Of a DNA stretch of 64,000 nt, positions 17,658 to 25,925 are shown piece after piece. This DNA is from Pyramidobacter porci. GTDB taxonomy: Bacteria; Synergistota; Synergistia; Synergistales; Dethiosulfovibrionaceae. A program made the translations under genes and the position numbers. Below the pieces are notes generated by a model, which searched no databases, was not told where the DNA came from, and worked only from the letters and a program-made list of their open reading frames with translations. The DNA is taken from the NCBI RefSeq assembly GCF_009695745.1, contig NZ_VUNH01000010.1:78954-142953 (forward strand). The letters run 5' to 3'. How positions within the stretch are numbered: the first letter of the stretch is position 1; each line of letters opens with the position of its first letter.

Positions 17658-18353
17658 ATGGACATACAAATTCTCGAACTGCTCGACGGCGCGCGGCGGG
17701 CCCGCGGGCTGACGGTCGTCATCGACGTGTTCCGCGCTTTTTCGCTGGAAGCCTGGCTGTTCGCGCGCGGCGCGGCAGCGATTTTCGCCGTCGGCGCCGA
17801 GGCGGAGGCTCGCCGCTTGAAAAGCGAGCATCCCGGCAGCGTGCTGATCGGCGAGCGCGGCGGCGCGATCCTGCCGGGGTTCGATTTCGGCAACTCGCCG
17901 TCGCAGACGCGCGGCACGGATTTTCGTGGAAAAACCGTGATCCACACCACCAGCGCCGGCACGCAGGGGCTGGCGGCCGCCTCCGGCGCGGCGGAGATCG
18001 TGGCCGGCAGCCTCGTCAACGCCGCGGCCACCGCGCGCTATATCCGCAGCCGCGATCCCGGGCGGGTGTCGCTGGTGGCGATGGGGCTGGCGGGCGTGTC
18101 CGGCACGCCGGAAGACCTCCTGTGCGCTCGCTACATCGCGGCGCGGCTCAAAGGGGAAATGTTGGACATGGAACGCGAACTGGCCGCCGTGCGCGCCGAC
18201 CCGGAAGGGCAGAAGTTCTTCGACCCCGCCCGGCAGGACGTGTTTCCCGAGGACGACTTCTGGATGTGCGTCGACGCGGACCGCTTCGACTTCGCGATCC
18301 GCGCGCAGCGCCTCGGCGACGGACTGTTCCGCATGAGTGCGCTCGCGTGCTGA
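17658..18353 (+). CDS. ComB-like 2-phosphosulfolactate phosphatase family protein
   Basis: Mg2+-dependent phosphatase family protein, 231 residues. Family blocks: VVIDVFRAFS (about 21-30), LIGERGGAILPGFDFGNSP (about 63-81), TTSAGTQGL (about 97-105) and VAMGLAG (about 140). ComB removes phosphate from 2-phosphosulfolactate in coenzyme M synthesis, but bacterial homologues without other Com genes are common and their substrate is unknown; no comA, comC or comD is nearby. ATG preceded by GGGGGATCCG. Monocistronic, followed by a strong terminator. Confidence 0.85.
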   Translation: MDIQILELLDGARRARGLTVVIDVFRAFSLEAWLFARGAAAIFAVGAEAEARRLKSEHPGSVLIGERGGAILPGFDFGNSPSQTRGTDFRGKTVIHTTSAGTQGLAAASGAAEIVAGSLVNAAATARYIRSRDPGRVSLVAMGLAGVSGTPEDLLCARYIAARLKGEMLDMERELAAVRADPEGQKFFDPARQDVFPEDDFWMCVDADRFDFAIRAQRLGDGLFRMSALAC

Positions 18354-18361
18354 AACACCCG

Positions 18362-18377
18362 CGTTCCACGCGGAACA
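18362..18377. promoter_or_regulatory. parS-like ParB site 1
   Basis: CGTTCCACGCGGAACA, a 16-mer close to the parS consensus TGTTNCACGTGNAACA. It has one change in the CACGTG centre and a C in place of the first T. Intergenic, just after the ComB-like gene. Confidence 0.45.
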
Positions 18378-18428
18378 AAAAACGGCCGGAAGCTGACGAA
18401 CGCTCATTCGTCAGCTTCCGGCCGTTTT
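18378..18428. terminator. Bidirectional terminator
   Basis: AAACGGCCGGAAGCTGACGA pairs perfectly with TCGTCAGCTTCCGGCCGTTT around a short loop; A-rich and T-rich flanks. Serves the convergent ComB-like and rubrerythrin genes. Confidence 0.88.
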
Positions 18429-18446
18429 CACATTTTCGCCTTTTCC

Positions 18447-18989
18447 CTAGTAGTTCTCGGCGTGGATCTCGAAGTAACTCTGCGGATGGGCGCAGGCGGG
18501 GCACACGGCGGGCGCCCTGACGCCGACGACGATATGGCCGCAGTTGCGGCACTCCCAGATCTTCACTTCCCCCTTCTGGAAGACCTCGCCGCTCTCGACG
18601 TTCTTGAGCAGAGCGCGGTAGCGCTCCTCGTGATGCTTTTCGATGGCGGCGACAAGGCGGAACTTGGCGGCCAGCGCGGGGAACCCCTCTTCCTCCGCGG
18701 TCTTGGCGAAGCCGTCGTACATGTCGGTCCACTCGTAGTTCTCCCCCTCGGCGGCCGCGGCCAGATTGGCCTTGGTGTCGCCGATGCCCTCCAGCTCCTT
18801 GAACCACATCTTGGCGTGCTCCTTCTCGTTGTCGGCCGTCTTTTGGAAGAGCGCCGAGATCTGCTCGTAGCCTTCCTTCTTGGCGACCGAGGCGAAATAG
18901 GTGTACTTGTTGCGCGCCTGCGATTCGCCGGCGAACGCCGCCTGCAGGTTCTTGAGCGTCTGAGTGCCTTCGTACTTGTTCTGCGCCAT
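18447..18989 (-). CDS. rbr: Rubrerythrin
   Basis: Cytosolic peroxide reductase of anaerobes, 180 residues. The N-terminal ferritin-like diiron domain (about 1-135) has the ligand motifs [12 protein letters not shown] (about 14-25), DNEKEHAKM (about 48-56) and the second pair EEEGFP and [10 protein letters not shown] (about 90-115). The C-terminal rubredoxin domain has CRNCGH ... CPAC (about 147-170) to bind Fe(Cys)4. The start MAQNKYEGT was chosen because the diiron motifs then sit at the standard distance; longer upstream frames lack support. It follows the PerR-like gene on the same strand, so peroxide-responsive control is expected. Confidence 0.95.
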   Translation of the reverse strand: MAQNKYEGTQTLKNLQAAFAGESQARNKYTYFASVAKKEGYEQISALFQKTADNEKEHAKMWFKELEGIGDTKANLAAAAEGENYEWTDMYDGFAKTAEEEGFPALAAKFRLVAAIEKHHEERYRALLKNVESGEVFQKGEVKIWECRNCGHIVVGVRAPAVCPACAHPQSYFEIHAENY

Positions 18990-19024
18990 TTCCAATGATC
19001 CCCCTGATCTTTTCAAAACATGTC

Positions 19025-19050
19025 TTCCTCCGTCCCCCCCGGACGGAGGA
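19025..19050 (-). terminator. Hairpin between perR-like gene and rubrerythrin
   Basis: TTCCTCCGTCC pairs with GGACGGAGGAA around a short C-rich loop in the 111-bp gap. On the minus strand it is not followed by a pure T run. It may act as an attenuator or processing site that sets the ratio of regulator to rubrerythrin. Confidence 0.45.
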
Positions 19051-19100
19051 AAATTTCCCCCTGGCTGCCGGCAGGACCGCCAGCCCTCCCACACACGCGC

Positions 19101-19478
19101 TTACCGTGCCGTCCCCTCCGCCTTGCGGCGGCATTCGGGACAGACGTAAAAGACTTTCAGGTCATAGGACGTGACGCGTTCCCCCAGCTGCTCTTCCAGC
19201 CCCCCGGTCAGATCGGCCAGCGTCACGTCCGTCAGCTTGCCGCATTTCTGGCAGATCAGATGATCATGCTTCTCGATCCGGTCGTAGCGCTCCGGCGATC
19301 CTTCGACGTGAACGCGGCGGATCAGCTTTTGCGCGCAGAGCGCGTGGAGATTGTTGTACACCGTCGCCAGAACGACCTTGGGCCGCGTCTTTTTCAGCTC
19401 CCAGAAAATCTGTTCCGCCGTCAGGTGGCTGCGCGAAGCGTTCACGATGTCCAGAATTCCCTGAGCGTATTTTGTCAT
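19101..19478 (-). CDS. Fur family regulator, PerR-like
   Basis: Metal-dependent repressor of 125 residues. A winged helix occupies residues 1-75 (SRSHLTAEQIFWELKK and VVLATVYNNLHAL as recognition helix region). Metal sites: HDHLICQKCGKLTDV (about 70-84) with the first CxxC, and the second CxxC in VCPECRRK near the end. The size and the downstream rubrerythrin gene favour PerR over Fur, but the sequence alone does not decide. An 8-3-8 palindrome at 19495-19513 directly upstream is a likely autoregulatory box. Confidence 0.85.
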   Translation of the reverse strand: MTKYAQGILDIVNASRSHLTAEQIFWELKKTRPKVVLATVYNNLHALCAQKLIRRVHVEGSPERYDRIEKHDHLICQKCGKLTDVTLADLTGGLEEQLGERVTSYDLKVFYVCPECRRKAEGTAR

Positions 19479-19494
19479 GGCCTCGCCCCTTTTC

Positions 19495-19513
19495 TAGAAT
19501 TATTCTAATTCTA
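19495..19513 (-). promoter_or_regulatory. PerR/Fur-type operator
   Basis: Perfect palindrome TAGAATTA-GAA-TAATTCTA, 17 bp ahead of the regulator's start; resembles Bacillus Per/Fur boxes in A+T content and symmetry. It would control the regulator-rubrerythrin transcript. Confidence 0.65.
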
Positions 19514-19560
19514 TTTTCTCGATCTGTCAAGCGCCTCTTTTTCGTTCGGCACAAAACGCT

Positions 19561-19610
19561 CGGAGCGCGGCGAGCGGCCGAAAATCTTCCGGCTGGTCGC
19601 CGCGCTCCGT
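19561..19610 (-). terminator. Terminator after the 3-hydroxyisobutyrate dehydrogenase-like gene
   Basis: CGGAGCGCGGCGA pairs with TCGCCGCGCTCCG, with an inner GGCCG/CTGGCC pairing; on the minus strand AGCGTTTTG follows. Confidence 0.7.
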
Positions 19611-19622
19611 AAAAGCGCCTCG

Positions 19623-20501
19623 CTAATTGCGTTCCGGCGCGTACAGTTTATACAGCGCCTGCGTACCGTCGTTCTCGCCGCCTTCGTCGGCCAGACGGCG
19701 GTAAAGTTTGTCGGCCAGCTCCAGACCGGGCAGATCGAGCTTCATTTCCCTGGCGCAGTCAAGGGCGATGCCCATGTCCTTGATGAAGTGCTTGACGTAA
19801 AAACCGGGCTTGAAATCCCCTTTCAGCATGCGCGGCGCCAGGTTACTCATCGAAAAGCTGCCCGCCGCGCCGCCGGAAATGCTGGCCAGTACCGACTGCG
19901 GGTCGAGCCCGGCGGCGCGCGCATAGGCCAGCGCTTCGCAGACGCCCATCATGTTGGACGCGATGGCGATCTGATTGGCCATCTTGGTGTGCTGCCCCGC
20001 GCCCCACGCGCCTTGCAGCTTCCACTCCTTGCCCATGGCGGCGAACAGCGGCTCCGCCTTTTTGTACGCCGTTTCCGGGCCGCCGACCATGATCGTCAGC
20101 TTGGCGTCGCGCGCCCCCACGTCGCCGCCGGAAACGGGCGCATCGAGAGCTTCGCCGCCAAGTTCCCGCGCTCTGGCGCCGATTTTCGCGGCCAGCAGCG
20201 GCGACGAGGTGGTCATATCGATGACCAGCTTGCCCGGAGTAAAGCCCGCGAACAGACCTTTTTCGCCGAAGTAGACTTGCTCCACGTCGCGCGGATAGCC
20301 GACGATCGTGACCACCGCGTCGGCCGCGCGCATTACCGCAGCGGGACTGTCGGCCCACGCCGCGCCGGACGCCAGCAGCGCTTCGGCGGAAGCCTTGCTG
20401 CGGTTGGAGACCGTCAGTTCGAAACCGGCTTTCATCAGGTTCGACGCCATCGCTCTCCCCATCACGCCCAGCCCGACAAAACCGATCTTCTTCAAAGTCA
20501 T
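19623..20501 (-). CDS. NAD(P)-binding 3-hydroxyisobutyrate dehydrogenase family protein
   Basis: Cytosolic beta-hydroxyacid dehydrogenase, 292 residues. Rossmann motif GFVGLGVMGRAMASNLMKAG at residues 6-25; substrate signature DAPVSGGDVGARDAKLTIMVGG (about 117-138); catalytic lysine in GAGQHTKMANQ (about 171), followed by the helical C-terminal domain. The ATG at 20501 has an AGGAGAGG ribosome site. Family members act on 3-hydroxyisobutyrate, tartronate semialdehyde or glyoxylate/succinic semialdehyde; the sequence does not discriminate. Divergent from the next aminotransferase gene. Confidence 0.9.
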   Translation of the reverse strand: MTLKKIGFVGLGVMGRAMASNLMKAGFELTVSNRSKASAEALLASGAAWADSPAAVMRAADAVVTIVGYPRDVEQVYFGEKGLFAGFTPGKLVIDMTTSSPLLAAKIGARARELGGEALDAPVSGGDVGARDAKLTIMVGGPETAYKKAEPLFAAMGKEWKLQGAWGAGQHTKMANQIAIASNMMGVCEALAYARAAGLDPQSVLASISGGAAGSFSMSNLAPRMLKGDFKPGFYVKHFIKDMGIALDCAREMKLDLPGLELADKLYRRLADEGGENDGTQALYKLYAPERN

Positions 20502-20619
20502 CAGAACCTCTCCTTTTTCATCAGATCCCGCGCGGCGCAAGCCGCGTTCGTTTTCCTTTTTGTTTCATTCTAGCACGGATCGTTCGCATGAAGCGACATG
20601 AGTTCTCTCCGCCGGATAT

Positions 20620-20648
20620 TTATCAAGCCGGCATGGAAATGTTATAAT
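20620..20648 (+). promoter_or_regulatory. Sigma70-type promoter of the aminotransferase gene
   Basis: TTATCA, 17-nt spacer, TATAAT, 38 nt upstream of the ATG at 20686. Confidence 0.7.
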
Positions 20649-20685
20649 GGCGCAAATTTGAAAAACCCAGTCAGGAGGCCTGACC

Positions 20686-21876
20686 ATGGAATACAGACTC
20701 AGTCATCGCGCCCAAAACCTGCGACGCTGCATGATGGACGCCTTTCATCTGCGCGACGCGAAGGACATGATCTTTTTCAACTCCGGGCAGCCCGCGGCGG
20801 ATCTTTATCCCCGCGGCCTGATGCGCGCCGTCCTCGACAAGCTGCTCGCCGAGGAGCCGCAGATACTCGCTTACCCCGGTTCGCAGGGCGACGAAGAACT
20901 GCGCGAAGCCCTGGCCGAACGCCAGAACCGCCTCGACGCCGGCGCCGGCATCCGGGCGGAACAGATCGTCGTCACCAACGGCGGCACCGGCGGCGCCGAT
21001 CTGCTCGCACAGCTGTTCGTCGATCCCGGCGACGCGGTGCTGAGCGAAACGCCGACGTTTCCCGAGACGCTGGACTGTTTCGCCAAAGCCGGCGCGCGCC
21101 TCGCGGGCGTCTCCATGGACGCCGACGGCCCGTTGCCCGACGAACTCGAACACCTGGCGCAAAAGTGCCGGCCGCGTTTCTTTTATGTCATCCCCAACTT
21201 TCAGAACCCCACGGGGCGCTGCACTTCGCCCGAACGTCGCGGCGCCGTCGCGGAGATCGCGCGCCGGCACGGCTTCTTCATCGTCGAGGACGATCCCTAT
21301 CGCGAGCTGAACTTCGACGCCGCGCCGCCGCCTTCCTATCATTCGCTGGCTCCTGACTGCACGATCTCCATGGGCAGCCTCTCCAAGACGATCGCCCCGG
21401 GCATCCGCATCGGCTGGCTGGTGCTGCCGGAAGAGCTGGTCGAGCGCGCCGTGATGACGCTCAAGGCCACGGCGCTGTGTTATCCCGCCCTGCTCCACCG
21501 CGCCGCCGCGCGCGTGCTCGAACATCCTCAGTTCGACGCGCACATCGACGAGCTACGTCGCGATCTGAAGCGACGCTGCCGGCTTTTGACTGAATTGATG
21601 AGCGCACAGATCCCAACGGAATGGCTGACGTGGGAAACGCCGCTGGGGGGAATGTTCCTGTGGTGCCGCCTGCACGGCGGCGTTTCGGCCATGAATTTCG
21701 CCGTGCGCGCCCGCGACCGTTGGCACGTGGCTTTTTTCCCCGGCGTGTGTTTCACGCCCAACTACGAAGGGGAAGAGTTCTCGCTGCGCCTCACCTTCGC
21801 GCGCCAGACCGACGCCCAGATGGCCGAGGGCGTACGCCGCATCGCCGCGGCGCTGAAGAGCTTTCAACAAAACTGA
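20686..21876 (+). CDS. Fold-type I PLP aminotransferase (MocR/LysN-like)
   Basis: PLP aminotransferase of 396 residues in the group related to 2-aminoadipate aminotransferase and the catalytic half of MocR regulators, without the DNA-binding domain. Seen: VTNGGTGGADLLAQLFVDPGD (about 96-116, PLP phosphate region), FFYVIPNFQNPTGRC (about 165-179, asparagine for the pyridine ring), VEDDPYRELNF (about 202-212) and SMGSLSKTIAPGIRIGWL with the Schiff-base lysine (about 232). Ribosome site AGGAGGCC. Likely acts on an aromatic or branched 2-amino acid with 2-oxoglutarate. Single-gene unit. Confidence 0.88.
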   Translation: MEYRLSHRAQNLRRCMMDAFHLRDAKDMIFFNSGQPAADLYPRGLMRAVLDKLLAEEPQILAYPGSQGDEELREALAERQNRLDAGAGIRAEQIVVTNGGTGGADLLAQLFVDPGDAVLSETPTFPETLDCFAKAGARLAGVSMDADGPLPDELEHLAQKCRPRFFYVIPNFQNPTGRCTSPERRGAVAEIARRHGFFIVEDDPYRELNFDAAPPPSYHSLAPDCTISMGSLSKTIAPGIRIGWLVLPEELVERAVMTLKATALCYPALLHRAAARVLEHPQFDAHIDELRRDLKRRCRLLTELMSAQIPTEWLTWETPLGGMFLWCRLHGGVSAMNFAVRARDRWHVAFFPGVCFTPNYEGEEFSLRLTFARQTDAQMAEGVRRIAAALKSFQQN

Positions 21877-21999
21877 TGCGGCATGAGGGAAACGAAATGC
21901 GTGGAGCCGTCTGAATGATCAGTCCGGCGTCACCCTCCGTTCGGAGAAAAAGCGATCTCGAATGAGCGTTTCCCCTCGCTCTCGCGGCGCCGTCTTAGA

Positions 22000-22125
22000 G
22001 CGATCAACACATTTTAAAAGTGCCTTGCATAATACTCAACGGCTCGTGTGGCACATGAGCGGAAGTTTCCGAGACTGCCTTCGCGAAAGAAGGAGACGCT
22101 GCGCAACTTTATTTTTTAAGGAGGA
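22000..22125 (+). other. Possibly structured 5' leader of the DUF819 gene
   Basis: Several stem-loops can be drawn: GCTCGTGT-GGC-ACATGAGC, GGAA/TTCC and CTT...AAG. I could not match it to a named riboswitch class. From 21877 to 22131 there is no gene. Confidence 0.3.
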
Positions 22126-22131
22126 ACGTTT

Positions 22132-23325
22132 ATGTCTTTTATCAGCGCCGACGACACGTGGGGCCTTTGGGCTGTTATGGTCGGCGTCGCTTCGCTGAGC
22201 ATCTGGCTGGAGCAGACGTACCGATGGGCCGGCAAGGTGACGGGGTGCGTTCTGGCCCTGCTCATGATGATGATCCTGGCCAATTTCCAGGTGATCCCCA
22301 CCGACGCGCCCGCATACGACAACGTGTGGAACTACGCGGTGCCGCTGGCGGTGCCGCTGCTGCTGTTCAACTGCGATATCCGCACGATCGGGCGCGAGAC
22401 GGGCAAGCTGCTGATCGTTTTCCTGCTCAGCGCGGCGGGCACGGCGGCAGGCGCGCTGCTGGGGGCGTTCGCGCTCGGCAAATACGTGCCGGAGCTGAAA
22501 GCCTTCGCCGCCATGTTCGCGGGCACGTACACGGGCGGCTCAGTCAACTTCACGGCCATGGCCGACGCCTTCCTGACGGACAAAAAGCTGATCTCCGCCG
22601 GCGTCGTCGCCGACAATCTGCTGATGGCGATCTATTTCTTCGTGCTGATCGCCATTCCCGGCATCGTCTGGTTCCGCACTCACTACAAACATCCGCTCGT
22701 CGACAAGGTGGAGAGCGGCGCCGCTTCGGCCAACGCCGCCGCCGACTACTGGAAGCCGAAGCCGGTAGGGCTGAAGCACATCGCTTTCAACTTCGCCGCC
22801 GCCACGATCATCGTCGCCGTGTCGAGAACGCTGGCCGCGTATTTCAGCAGGACGATTCCCGCCGCTTCGACGGCGCTGTCGATCGCCAATCAGCTGCTGG
22901 GCAACCAGTACCTGGTGATGACCACCGTGACGATGATCCTGGCCACGTCGTTCCCCGGCGCGTTCAGCAACGCGCCGGGCGCGAGCGAGACGGGCACGTT
23001 TCTGATCTACATCTTCTTCGGCGTCATCGGCGCGTCCGCCTCGATCATGGAGATCGTCTCCAGCTCGCCGATCCTGTTCGCTTACGCCGGCGTCGTCATC
23101 GTCATGAACATGATCGTGACGTTTTTCTTCGGCAGGCTCTTCCGCTTCAACCTTGAAGACCTCATCATCGCCTCCAACGCCAATGTCGGCGGCCCCACAA
23201 CGGCCGCGGCCATGGCCATCTCCAAGGGCTGGTTCGACCTGGTCGGGCCGGCGCTGCTGGTCGGCACGCTGGGCTATGTGCTCGGCAGTTATCTCGGCGT
23301 CATCGTCGCCAACGTCGTAGGGTAA
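22132..23325 (+). CDS. DUF819 family membrane protein (YjcL-like)
   Basis: Integral membrane protein, 397 residues, about ten hydrophobic helices in two inverted halves. The family is annotated as a putative carboxylate or amino-acid transporter; no substrate is established. Visible conserved parts: VPLAVPLLLFNCDIR (about 64-78), AMFAGTYTGGSVNFTAMADAF (about 128-148), and in the second half ASNANVGGPTTAAAMAISKGW (about 350-370), the symmetric glycine/asparagine motif. Strong AAGGAGGAACG ribosome site. Long leader upstream, terminator at 23397-23437 downstream. Confidence 0.87.
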   Translation: MSFISADDTWGLWAVMVGVASLSIWLEQTYRWAGKVTGCVLALLMMMILANFQVIPTDAPAYDNVWNYAVPLAVPLLLFNCDIRTIGRETGKLLIVFLLSAAGTAAGALLGAFALGKYVPELKAFAAMFAGTYTGGSVNFTAMADAFLTDKKLISAGVVADNLLMAIYFFVLIAIPGIVWFRTHYKHPLVDKVESGAASANAAADYWKPKPVGLKHIAFNFAAATIIVAVSRTLAAYFSRTIPAASTALSIANQLLGNQYLVMTTVTMILATSFPGAFSNAPGASETGTFLIYIFFGVIGASASIMEIVSSSPILFAYAGVVIVMNMIVTFFFGRLFRFNLEDLIIASNANVGGPTTAAAMAISKGWFDLVGPALLVGTLGYVLGSYLGVIVANVVG

Positions 23326-23326
23326 G

Positions 23327-23491
23327 GTTTTAAACAAAGACCGCCGCAGAGACGCAGAGGTACAAAGAAAAACAAGAAGCAGATCGGGACGCAAGGAGCC
23401 GATGGTCACGTTGACCATCGGCTCTCTTTCTGTCATTAATAATTCAGTTTTCGCTTTTCTCCGCTTCTCCGTGGTCGGTTTTGTTTAAAAC
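23327..23491. repeat. Nested element b: inverted CGGAGA repeats around a terminator
   Basis: Convergent junction of the DUF819 and alcohol dehydrogenase genes. Left arm GTTTTAAACAAAGACCGCCG ... CAGAGACGCAGAGG (23327-23372). Right arm is its complement, CTTCTCCGTGGTCGGTTTTG then TTTAAAAC (23452-23491). The terminator 23397-23437 lies between them. Same design as 4224-4409 and 27239-27480. Confidence 0.65.
23397..23437. terminator. Terminator between DUF819 gene and alcohol dehydrogenase
   Basis: GAGCCGATGGTCA pairs with TGACCATCGGCTC around CGT, followed by TCTTTCTGTC on the plus strand. Confidence 0.8.
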
Positions 23492-23505
23492 TGACCGCGC
23501 CCGGC

Positions 23506-24663
23506 TCAATAGCACTCGGTGAGGATGTCGAAAATCTCGCCGACGGTGAGCTGGCGGCAGCAGCCTTCCTTGATGTTGGTGCTGCGGGCGACGGCGTTGT
23601 AGAAGGAGCGGTCGGCGATGCCCATCTTGCGGAAGCTGTTGGGCAAGCCGACGTCGATCACGAACTGTTCCAGCGCGGCGATGCCGGCCAGAGCGGTCTC
23701 GCGGTCGTCGCCGCGGTCGGCTACGCCCCAGACGTTTTTCGCCCAGCGGGCGAAACGCTGCGGCGCGGCCTTGTAGAGGTGACGGTAGAGGATCGGCTGG
23801 ATCACGGCCAGCCCCATGCCGTGGTTGCAGTTGGTGTACGCGCCGACCTGATGCTCGATCTGGTGGGCCTGGAAATCGGTGACTTTGCCGATCTTGAGCA
23901 GGCCGTTTTCGCTCATGGCCGCCGCCCACATCAGCTCGCCGCGCACGCGCAGATCGCCCGGATCGTTCACGAGGGCGCGCGTGCTGCGGATGACGTGGCG
24001 CATCACGGCCTCGGCGATCTCGTCGGTGAGGTTGTCGTCGAGCGGCTTGCCGAAGTAGCTCTCCATGCAGTGCGAGAGCGTGTCGAACGCGCCCGAAAGG
24101 ACCTGCGCCCTCGGCGCGGAGAGCGTATAGGCGGGATCGAGCGCCGCGAAGGACGGCGCCGCGCCGGTCATGCCGGCCTTGATCTTCTTCTCTTCGTTGG
24201 TGATCACGGCGATGTCGTTTTGCTCGGAGCCGGTGCCTGCCACGGTAACGACGACGCCGAGGGGGATGAACTGCGCCGGGGCGGCCTGAAAGCGGAACCT
24301 CATCTCCCACAGGTCTTCGTCGGTCAGGGCCTGAGCGGCCACGATCTTGCAGCAGTCGCTCACCGAACCGCCGCCGACGGCGAGGATCAAATCGACACGC
24401 TTCCCTCGGGCGAGGCGCGCGCCCTCCTGGACTTTGGCGTACGTCGGGTTGGGCATGATGCCGCTGAACTCGACCACGTCTTTATTGGCTTCGCCCAGAA
24501 GCTTCATGACCGTATCGTAGACGCCGTTTCTTTTGACGGAACCGCCGCCGTAGGCGAGCATCACCGTGCGGCCGTACTTGGGCAGTTCGGTCCGCAGCGC
24601 ACGAACGGCGGCGTCCGCGCCGAAATAAGTGACGGTCGGATAGGAAAAGACAAAATCGCGCAT
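23506..24663 (-). CDS. Iron-containing alcohol dehydrogenase (YqhD/BdhA-like)
   Basis: NAD(P)H-dependent group III alcohol dehydrogenase, 385 residues, interconverting aldehydes and alcohols to dispose of reductant. NAD(P) site: YGGGSVKRNGVYD (about 39-51) and ILAVGGGSVSDCCKIVAAQ (about 93-111). Metal-binding residues lie in the family's central helix region: SGAFDTLSHCMESYF (about 205), MSENGLL, and DFQAHQIEHQVGAYTNCNHGMGLA in two parts (about 262-285, His-rich). The size and N-terminal NFVFSYPTVTYFG-like start (here DFVFSYPTVTYFG) match the butanol dehydrogenase/YqhD branch. Ribosome site GGAGGTC. Confidence 0.92.
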   Translation of the reverse strand: MRDFVFSYPTVTYFGADAAVRALRTELPKYGRTVMLAYGGGSVKRNGVYDTVMKLLGEANKDVVEFSGIMPNPTYAKVQEGARLARGKRVDLILAVGGGSVSDCCKIVAAQALTDEDLWEMRFRFQAAPAQFIPLGVVVTVAGTGSEQNDIAVITNEEKKIKAGMTGAAPSFAALDPAYTLSAPRAQVLSGAFDTLSHCMESYFGKPLDDNLTDEIAEAVMRHVIRSTRALVNDPGDLRVRGELMWAAAMSENGLLKIGKVTDFQAHQIEHQVGAYTNCNHGMGLAVIQPILYRHLYKAAPQRFARWAKNVWGVADRGDDRETALAGIAALEQFVIDVGLPNSFRKMGIADRSFYNAVARSTNIKEGCCRQLTVGEIFDILTECY

Positions 24664-24805
24664 GAAAAAGACCTCCTTTGCAGATCGGGATCGTTTACGC
24701 CCAGCATCAGTTTAAGGGCAAAGCCGCGCAAAGTCCACCGCCAGGACGCCGCGGCGCGAAGAAAAAAATCGCCGCCGTCTGCGGCAAAAGAAGAAACGTT
24801 TTCAG

Positions 24806-24821
24806 CGTTCCACGTGGAACA
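24806..24821. promoter_or_regulatory. parS-like ParB site 2 (best match)
   Basis: CGTTCCACGTGGAACA; the 14-bp core GTTCCACGTGGAAC is a perfect palindrome identical to parS cores known from pseudomonads. It is in the 254-bp gap between the alcohol dehydrogenase and cation efflux genes, a gap that otherwise holds only a weak CGGAGA-like repeat (about 24715-24765). Confidence 0.6.
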
Positions 24822-24917
24822 TTTTTCTTCGTTTGTGTGTTTGCAAGGGAGTAAAAAACATGTCATACAAACGATATCTTTTTCGAGGCTCCGCGGCGAC
24901 TCTTATTCTGCGAGAAC

Positions 24918-25823
24918 TCAAAGCGGATTGACGTGGACCATCACGTGCTTGACCTGCGGAAAGTTCGTTTCGACCGCGTCGTGGACCCTTTCGGCGACGG
25001 CGTGGGCGGCGGCCAGCGAACAGCGGCCGTCCACGCCGATCTCAATGTCGACATAGACGCGGCTGCCGAACTCGCGCGTGTTCATCAGGTCGATGCGGCG
25101 CACGCCCGCCTGAGCGGCCACGCACTCGCGCAGCGCCCGTTCGGTGGCCTCGTCGCAGGCGTGGTCGACCATCTTGTCGGTGGCGTCCTTGAAGATGTCG
25201 ATCGCCGCTTTGACGATGAACAGACAAATGACGAGACTGGCCGCCGGTTCCAGCACCGGAGATCCCATGCGCGCGCCGCCGATGCCGATCAGCGCGCCCA
25301 CCGACGACAGCGCGTCGGAACGGTGATGCCACGCTTCGGCCTTCAGCGCCGTGGAGTCGATGCGCCGCGCCCGCAGCCACGTGTACCAGAACATCGATTC
25401 CTTGACGGCGATCGACAGCGCCGCCGCGAAGAGCGCGATGCCGCCCGGCTGCGGCATGTTCCGGTACGCGCCGCTCCAGATCTTCTCCAGGGCGCCCCAG
25501 CCGATCAACAGTCCGACCGCCGCCAGGATGCCGCCGAGGATCAGCCCCGCCACGCATTCGAGCCGCTCGTGCCCGTAAGGATGCGAGCGATCCGACGGCC
25601 GCGCCGAGGCCTTGACTCCCGCGACGACGATGACGCTGCCGAGGATGTCGGAGGTGGAATGAACGGCGTCACTGATCATGGCGCCGGAATGCCCGATCGC
25701 GCCGGATGCGAACTTGAACGCCGCCAGCAGCAGATTGCCCGCGCCGCAGACGACGGAAACGCGCGTGGCGATTTTTTCGAACTGATTTTTTTCCGGCGCG
25801 CCGACGCGTTTTTCTCGATCCAT
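24918..25823 (-). CDS. Cation diffusion facilitator (CzcD/FieF-type metal efflux pump)
   Basis: Inner-membrane proton-coupled exporter of divalent metals (Zn/Co/Ni/Fe/Mn), 301 residues. Six helices in residues 15-205. The metal-site motifs are HSGAMISDAVHSTSDILGS (about 45-63, Asp/His pair in helix 2) and EAWHHRSDALSSVGALIG (about 150-167, helix 5 HxxxD). The cytosolic C-terminal domain (about 215-300) ends VKHVMVHVNPL. The start at 25823 has AGGAGGAAATTGTC upstream; an in-frame ATG ten codons earlier lacks a site. Preceded by a candidate NiCo-type riboswitch with terminator, which points to Co/Ni as exported ions. Confidence 0.92.
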   Translation of the reverse strand: MDREKRVGAPEKNQFEKIATRVSVVCGAGNLLLAAFKFASGAIGHSGAMISDAVHSTSDILGSVIVVAGVKASARPSDRSHPYGHERLECVAGLILGGILAAVGLLIGWGALEKIWSGAYRNMPQPGGIALFAAALSIAVKESMFWYTWLRARRIDSTALKAEAWHHRSDALSSVGALIGIGGARMGSPVLEPAASLVICLFIVKAAIDIFKDATDKMVDHACDEATERALRECVAAQAGVRRIDLMNTREFGSRVYVDIEIGVDGRCSLAAAHAVAERVHDAVETNFPQVKHVMVHVNPL

Positions 25824-25879
25824 GACAATTTCCTCCTGAACGGATGGTTTCATGAAATCCGTCCGCTTCGCGAAGCACG

Positions 25880-25925
25880 AAAAAATCCGCGGGACGCGCT
25901 CGAATCGCTTCCGTCCCGCGGATCG
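25880..25925 (-). terminator. Riboswitch expression platform: terminator in the CDF gene leader
   Basis: Minus strand ATCCGCGGGACG pairs perfectly with CGTCCCGCGGAT, followed by six T, ahead of the gene it precedes. Its 5' strand (25912-25923) overlaps the last aptamer helix and junction, so aptamer and terminator are mutually exclusive. Confidence 0.8.

Noticed and set aside
24715..24765. Fourth CGGAGA-type nested element before the parS-like site
   Set aside because: Only one weakly similar arm (CCGCCAGGACGCCGCGG) and no opposite arm or nested terminator; mentioned but not called.
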